Shown one piece after another: positions 58,521-64,000 of a stretch of DNA of 64,000 nucleotides. Both the position numbers and the translations under genes were made by a program. Every line of letters begins with the position of its first letter. Position 1 is the stretch's first letter. This DNA comes from Paracyclopina nana (Eukaryota > Arthropoda > Copepoda > Cyclopoida > Cyclopettidae), in assembly GCA_019096065.1 (NCBI GenBank), contig JAGUCH010000002.1:9932501-9996500 (forward strand), read 5' to 3'. Under the pieces are notes generated by a model, which searched no databases, was not told where the DNA came from, and saw nothing but the letters and a program-made list of their open reading frames with translations.

Positions 58521-61500
58521 CTTGAAGTTTTGCTTTGCTACATAGGCGAGCAGAAATGGCTCTTTCTTGGCCAGCCACTGCAGTAACTTTTCTTGCAAAG
58601 GCCAAAAAGGCCAGTTGTGCCAGAAAGGTCAAGCTACCAGCTAACTTTTGCAGTAACCACTTTGAAAAAAGTTACTTCTTGGCGCGGGTTTGAAATTGCA
58701 CTTGAAGTTTTGCTTCGCTACATAGGAGAGCAGAAATGGCTCTTTCTGTGCCTGCCACTGCAGTAACTTTTCTTGTAAAGGCCAAAAAGGCCAGTTGTGC
58801 CAGAAAGGTCATGCTACCAGCTAACTTTTGCAGTAACCACTTTGAAAAAGTTACTTCTTGGCGCGGGTTTGAAATTGCACTTGAAGTTTTGCTTCACTAC
58901 ATAGGAGAGCAGAAATGGCTCTTTCTGTGCCAGACTCTGCAGTAACTTTACTGGCAAAGGCCAAAAAGGCCACTTGTGCCAGAAAGGTCAAGCTACCAGC
59001 TAACTTTTGCAGTAACCACTTTGAAAAAAGTTACTTCTTGGCGCGGGTTTGAAATTGCACTTGAAGTTTTGCTTCGCTACATAGGAGAGCAGAAATGGCT
59101 CTTTCTGTGCCTGCCACTGCAGTAACTTTTCTTGCAAAGGCCAAAAAGGCCACTTGTGCCAGAAAGGACAAGCTACCAGCTAACTTTGCAGTAACCACTT
59201 TGAAAAAAGTTACTTCTTGGCGCTGGGTTTGAAATTGCACTTGAAGTTTTGCTTCGCTACATAGGAGAGCAGAAATGGCTCTTTCTGTGCCTGCCACTGC
59301 AGTAGCTTTTCTTGCAAAGGCCAAAAAGGCCAGTTGTGCCAGAAAGGTCATGCTACCAGCTAACTTTGCAGTAACCACTTTGAAAAGTTACTTCTTGGCG
59401 CGGGTTTGAAATTGCACTTGAAGTTTTGCTTCACTACATAGGAGAGCAGAAATGGCTCTTTCTGTGCCTGCCACTGCAGTAACTTTTCTTGCAAAGGCCA
59501 AAAAGGCCAGTTGTTCATGAAAGGTCATGCTACCAGCTAACTTTTGCAGTAACCACTTTGAAAAAGTTACTTCTTGGCGCGGGTTTGAAATTGCACTTGA
59601 AGTTTTGCTTCGCTACATAGGAGAGCAGAAATGGCTCTTTCTGTGCCTGCCACTGCAGTAACTTTTCTTGCAAAGGCCAAAAAGGCCAGTTGTTCATGAA
59701 AGGTCAAGCTACCAGCTAACTTTGCAGTAACCACTTTGAAAAAGTTACTTCTTGGCGCGGGTTTGAAATTGCACTTGAAGTTTTGCTTCGCTACATAGGA
59801 GAGCAGAAATGGCTCTTTCTGTGCCAGTCTCTGCAGTAGCTTTTCTTGCAAAGGCCAAAAAGGCCAGTTGTTCATGAAAGGTCAAGCTACCAGCTAACTT
59901 TGCAGTAACCACTTTGAAAAAGTTACTTCTTGGCGCGGGTTTGAAATTGCACTTGAAGTTTTGCTTCGCTACATAGGAGAGCAGAAATGGCTCTTTCTGT
60001 GCCTGCCACTGCAGTAACTTTTCTTGCAAAGGCCAAAAAGGCCACTTGTGCCAGAAAGTTCATGCTACCAGCTATCTTTGCAGTAACCACTTTGAAAAAG
60101 TTACTTCTTGGCGCGGGTTTGAAATTGCACTTGAAGTTTTGCTTCGCTACATAGGAGAGCAGAAATGGCTCTTTCTGTGCCTGCCACTGCAGTAACTTTT
60201 CTTGCAAAGGCCAAAAAGGCCAGTTGTGCCAGAAAGGTCATGCCACCAGCTATCTTTTGCAGTAACCACTTTGAAAAAAGTTACTTCTTGGCGCGGGTTT
60301 GAAATTGCACTTGAAGTTTTGCTTCGCTACATAGGAGAGCAGAAATGGCTCTTTCTGTGCCTGCCACTGCAGTAACTTTTCAGGCAAAGGCCAAAAGGGC
60401 CACTTGTGCCAGAAAGTTCATGCTACCAGCTAACTTTTGCAGTAACCACTTTGAAAAAAGTTACTTCTTGGCGCGGTTTGAAATTGCACTTGAAGTTTTG
60501 CTTCGCTACATAGGAGAGCAGAAATGGCTCTTTCTGTGCCTGCCACTGCAGTAACTTTTCTTGCAAAGGCCAAAAGGCCAGTTGTGCCAGAAAGGTCATG
60601 CCACCAGCTATCTTTGCAGTAACCACTTTGAAAAAGTTACTCCTTGGCGCGGGTTTGAAATTGCACTTGAAGTTTTGCTTCACTACATAGGAGAGCAGAA
60701 ATGGCTCTTTCTGTGCCAGCCACTGCAGTAACTTTTCAGGCAAAGGCCAAAAGGGCCACTTGTGCCAGAAAGTTCATGCTACCAGCTATCTTTTGCAGTA
60801 ACCACTTTGAAAAAGTTATTTCTTGGCGCGGGTTTGAAATTGCACTTGAAGTTTTGCTTCGCTACATAGGAGAGCAGAAATGGCTCTTTCTGTGCCTGCC
60901 ACTGCAGTAACTTTTCTTGCAAAGGCCAAAAAGGCCAGTTGTGCCAGAAAGGTCATGCTACCAGCTATCTTTTGCAGTAACCACTTTGAAAAAAGTTACT
61001 TCTTGGCTGGTTTGAAATTGCACTTGAAGTTTTGCTTTGCTACATAGGAGAGCAGAAATGGCTCTTTCTTGGCCAGCCACTGCAGTAACTTTTCTTGCAA
61101 AGGCCAAAAGGGCCACTTGTGCCAGAAAGGTCATGCTACCAGCTATCTTTTGCAGTAACCACTTTGAAAAAGTTACTTCTTGGCGCGGGTTTGAAATTGC
61201 ACTTGAAGTTTTGCTTCGCTTACATAGGAGAGCAGAAATGGCTCTTTCTGTGCCTGCCACTGCAGTAGCTTTTCTTGCAAAGGCCAAAAGGGCCACTTGT
61301 GCCAGAAAGGTCATGCTACCAGCTATCTTTTGCAGTAACCACTTTGAAAAAGTTACTTCTTGGCGCGGGTTTGAAATTGCACTTGAAGTTTTGCTTTCAC
61401 ACATAGGAGAGCAGAAATGGCTCTTTCTTGGCCAGCCACTGCAGTAACTTTTCTTGCAAAGGCCAAAAGGGCCAGTTGTGCCAGAAAGGTCATGCTACCA

Positions 61501-64000
61501 GCTATCTTTTGCAGTAACCACTTTGAAAAAGTTACTTCTTGGCGCGGGTTTGAAATTGCACTTGAAGTTTTGCTTACATAGGAGAGCAGAAATGGCTCTT
61601 TCATGGCCAGCCACTGCAGTAGCTTTTCTTGCAAAGGCCAAAAAGGCCAGTTGTGCCAGAAAGGTCATGCTACCAGCTATCTTTTGCAGTAACCACTTTG
61701 AAAAAGTTACTTCTTGGCGCTGGGTTTGAAATTGCACTTGAAGTTTTGCTTCGCTACATAGGAGAGCAGAAATGGCTCTTTCTGTGCCTGCCACTGCAGT
61801 AGCTTTTCTTGCAAAGGCCAAAGGCCAGTTGTGCCAGAAAGGTCATGCCACCAGCTATCTTTTGCAGTAACCACTTTGAAAAAGTTACTTCTTGGCGCTG
61901 GTTTGAAATTGCACTTGAAGTTTTGCTTTGCTACATAGGAGAGCAGAAATGGCTCTTTTCTTGGCCAGCCACTGCAGTAGCTTTTCTTGCAAAGGCCAAA
62001 AAGGCCACTTGTGCCAGAAAGGTCATGCCACCAGCTATCTTTTGCAGTAACCACTTTGAAAAAAGTTATTTCTTGGCGCGGGTTTGAAATTGCACTTGAA
62101 GTTTTGCTTCGCTACATAGGAGAGCAGAAATGGCTCTTTCTGTGCCTGCCACTGCAGTAACTTTTCTTGCAAAGGCCAAAAGGCCAGTTGTGCCAGAAAG
62201 GTCATGCCACCAGCTATCTTTTGCAGTAACCACTTTGAAAAAAGTTACTCCTTGGCGCGGGTTTGAAATTGCACTTGAAGTTTTGCTTCGCTACATAGGA
62301 GAGCAGAAATGGCTCTTTCTGTGCCAGCCACTGCAGTAACTTTTCAGGCAAAGGCCAAAGGGCCACTTGTGCCAGAAAGTTCATGCTACCAGCTATCTTT
62401 TGCAGTAACCACTTTGAAAAAGTTATTTCTTGGCGCGGGTTTGAAATTGCACTTGAAGTTTTGTTTCGCTACATAGGAGAGCAGAAATGGCTCTTTCTGT
62501 GCCTGCCACTGCAGTAACTTTTCTTGCAAAGGCCAAAGGCCAGTTGTGCCAGAAAGGTCATGCTACCAGCTATCTTTTGCAGTAACCACTTTGAAAAAAG
62601 TTACTTCTTGGCGCGGGTTTGAAATTGCACTTGAAGTTTTGCTTTGCTACATAGGAGAGCAGAAATGGCTCTTTCTTGGCCAGCCACTGCAGTAACTTTT
62701 CTTGCAAAGGCCAAAAGGGCCACTTGTGCCAGAAAGGTCATGCTACCAGCTATCTTTGCAGTAACCACTTTGAAAAAAGTTACTTCTTGGCGCGGGTTTG
62801 AAATTGCACTTGAAGTTTTGCTTCGCTACATAGGAGAGCAGAAATGGCTCTTTCTGTGCCTGCCACTGCAGTAGCTTTTCTTGCAAAGGCCAAAAGGGCC
62901 ACTTGTGCCAGAAAGGTCATGCTACCAGCTATCTTTTGCAGTAACCACTTTGAAAAAAGTTACTTCTTGGCGCGGGTTTGAAATTGCACTTGAAGTTTTG
63001 CTTCGCTACATAGGAGAGCAGAAATGGCTCTTTCTTGGCCAGCCACTGCAGTAACTTTTCTTGCAAAGGCCAAAAGGGCCAGTTGTGCCAGAAAGGTCAT
63101 GCTACCAGCTATCTTTTGCAGTAACCACTTTGAAAAAGTTACTTCTTGGCGCGGGTTTGAAATTGCACTTGAAGTTTTGCTTCGCTACATAGGAGAGCAG
63201 AAATGGCTCTTTCATGGCCAGCCACTGCAGTAGCTTTTCTTGCAAAGGCCAAAAAGGCCAGTTGTGCCAGAAAGGTCATGCCACCAGCTATCTTTTGCAG
63301 TAACCACTTTGAAAAAGTTACTTCTTGGCGCGGGTTTGAAATTGCACTTGAAGTTTTGCTTCGCTACATAGGAGAGCAGAAATGGCTCTTTCTGTGCCTG
63401 CCACTGCAGTAGCTTTTTCTTGCAAAGGCCAAAAAGGCCAGTTGTGCCAGAAAGGTCATGCCACCAGCTATCTTTTGCAGTAACCACTTTGAAAAAAGTT
63501 ACTTCTTGGCGCGGGTTTGAAATTGCACTTGAAGTTTTGCTTTGCTACATAGGAGAGCAGAAATGGCTCTTTTCTTGGCCAGCCACTGCAGTAGCTTTTC
63601 TTGCAAAGGCCAAAAAGGCCACTTGTGCCAGAAAGGTCATGCCACCAGCTATCTTTTGCAGTAACCACTTTGAAAAAGTTACTCCTTGGCGCGGGTTTGA
63701 AATTGCACTTGAAGTTTTGCTTCGCTACATAGGAGAGCAGAAATGGCTCTTTCTGTGCCAGCCACTGCAGTAACTTTTCTTGCAAAGGCCAAAGGCCACT
63801 TGTGCCAGAAAGTTCATGCTACCAGCTATCTTTTGCAGTAACCACTTTGAAAAAAGTTACTTCTTGGCGCGGGTTTGAAATTGCACTTGAAGTTTTGCTT
63901 CGCTACATAGGAGAGCAGAAATGGCTCTTTCTGTGCCTGCCACTGCAGTAACTTTTCTTGCAAAGGCCAAAAAGGCCAGTTGTGCCAGAAAGGTCATGCT
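58521..64000 (+). repeat. ~178-bp satellite, right arm (about 31 copies, forward orientation, continues past window)
   Basis: The same unit as at 54.2-58.0 kb in the opposite orientation: CTTGAAGTTTTGCTTCGCTA recurs every ~178 bp to the window end. Copies near the core mostly have CAGCTAAC, those beyond about 60 kb mostly CAGCTATC, and small deletions in the GGCCAAAAAGGCC block (GGCCAAAGGCC, GGCCAAAAGGGCC) mark sub-variants. The apparent ~69-codon frames are by-products of the repeat. Confidence 0.95.

Noticed and set aside
54187-64000. Dozens of ~69-codon frames (MALSVPATAV... and their reverse) in the satellite
   Set aside because: They follow from a repeat unit near a multiple of three, occur in both directions, and are broken by unit-length changes; no gene signals surround them.
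2441-64000. CRISPR arrays, operons or prokaryotic defence systems
   Set aside because: All genes are split by spliceosomal introns; the tandem repeats are eukaryotic satellites without unique spacers.

Overview
This is a eukaryotic window, almost certainly from an arthropod with compact genes. The evidence is split genes with mostly 56-72 nt GT-AG introns, a muscle protein 20 (calponin-homology) gene, a peritrophin-type chitin-binding protein, a Gly/Tyr-rich secreted protein with Ala-Asp 'TADADA' segments, and animal STIM, BCAR3/NSP, SMURF and TLCD genes. A small-genome crustacean fits best. That is inference from gene style; nothing here fixes the species.

Layout. 1-4.5 kb: the last exon of an unknown gene, UQCRC2 (-) and a divergent MRS2-type Mg2+ channel gene (+). 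6.7-7.5 kb: a small charged gene. 8.9-13 kb: a secreted M28 metallopeptidase with a hAT-type element in its long intron. 13.8-21 kb: STIM (-) and a divergent BCAR3/NSP gene (+). 21.1-25.3 kb: an Mp20-like gene (-) whose 3.6-kb intron is loaded with mobile elements. 25.8-29.5 kb: a conserved-looking but unassigned 911-residue gene (-). 32.7-38.4 kb: a seven-helix membrane protein, a chitin-binding secreted protein, a small Cys-rich secreted protein and an unassigned secretory-pathway protein. 41.3-41.8 kb: the Gly/Tyr-rich protein. 43.1-48.3 kb: TLCD (+) convergent with SMURF (-). 50.8-53.6 kb: a membrane-anchored fucolectin/sushi protein with a Mutator-like element in an intron. 54-64 kb: a ~179-bp satellite that changes orientation at about 58 kb and runs off the window.

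The genes do not form a pathway. Several neighbours share promoters (UQCRC2/MRS2, STIM/BCAR3) or have very close convergent 3' ends (115/158, 21049/21082, 36238/36307). I rebuilt exon structures by hand from splice signals and checked that exon lengths keep frame. Most multi-exon models close exactly; MRS2 does not, and the 5' end of Mp20 is unresolved.

Most notable items: a candidate MRS2 channel with a C-terminal EF-hand, four mobile elements with readable target duplications (two hAT, one Mutator-like, one mariner-type MITE family with three copies), an inverted satellite with a unique core, two GC-AG introns, and several unassigned genes. I saw no convincing wholly new multi-gene system.
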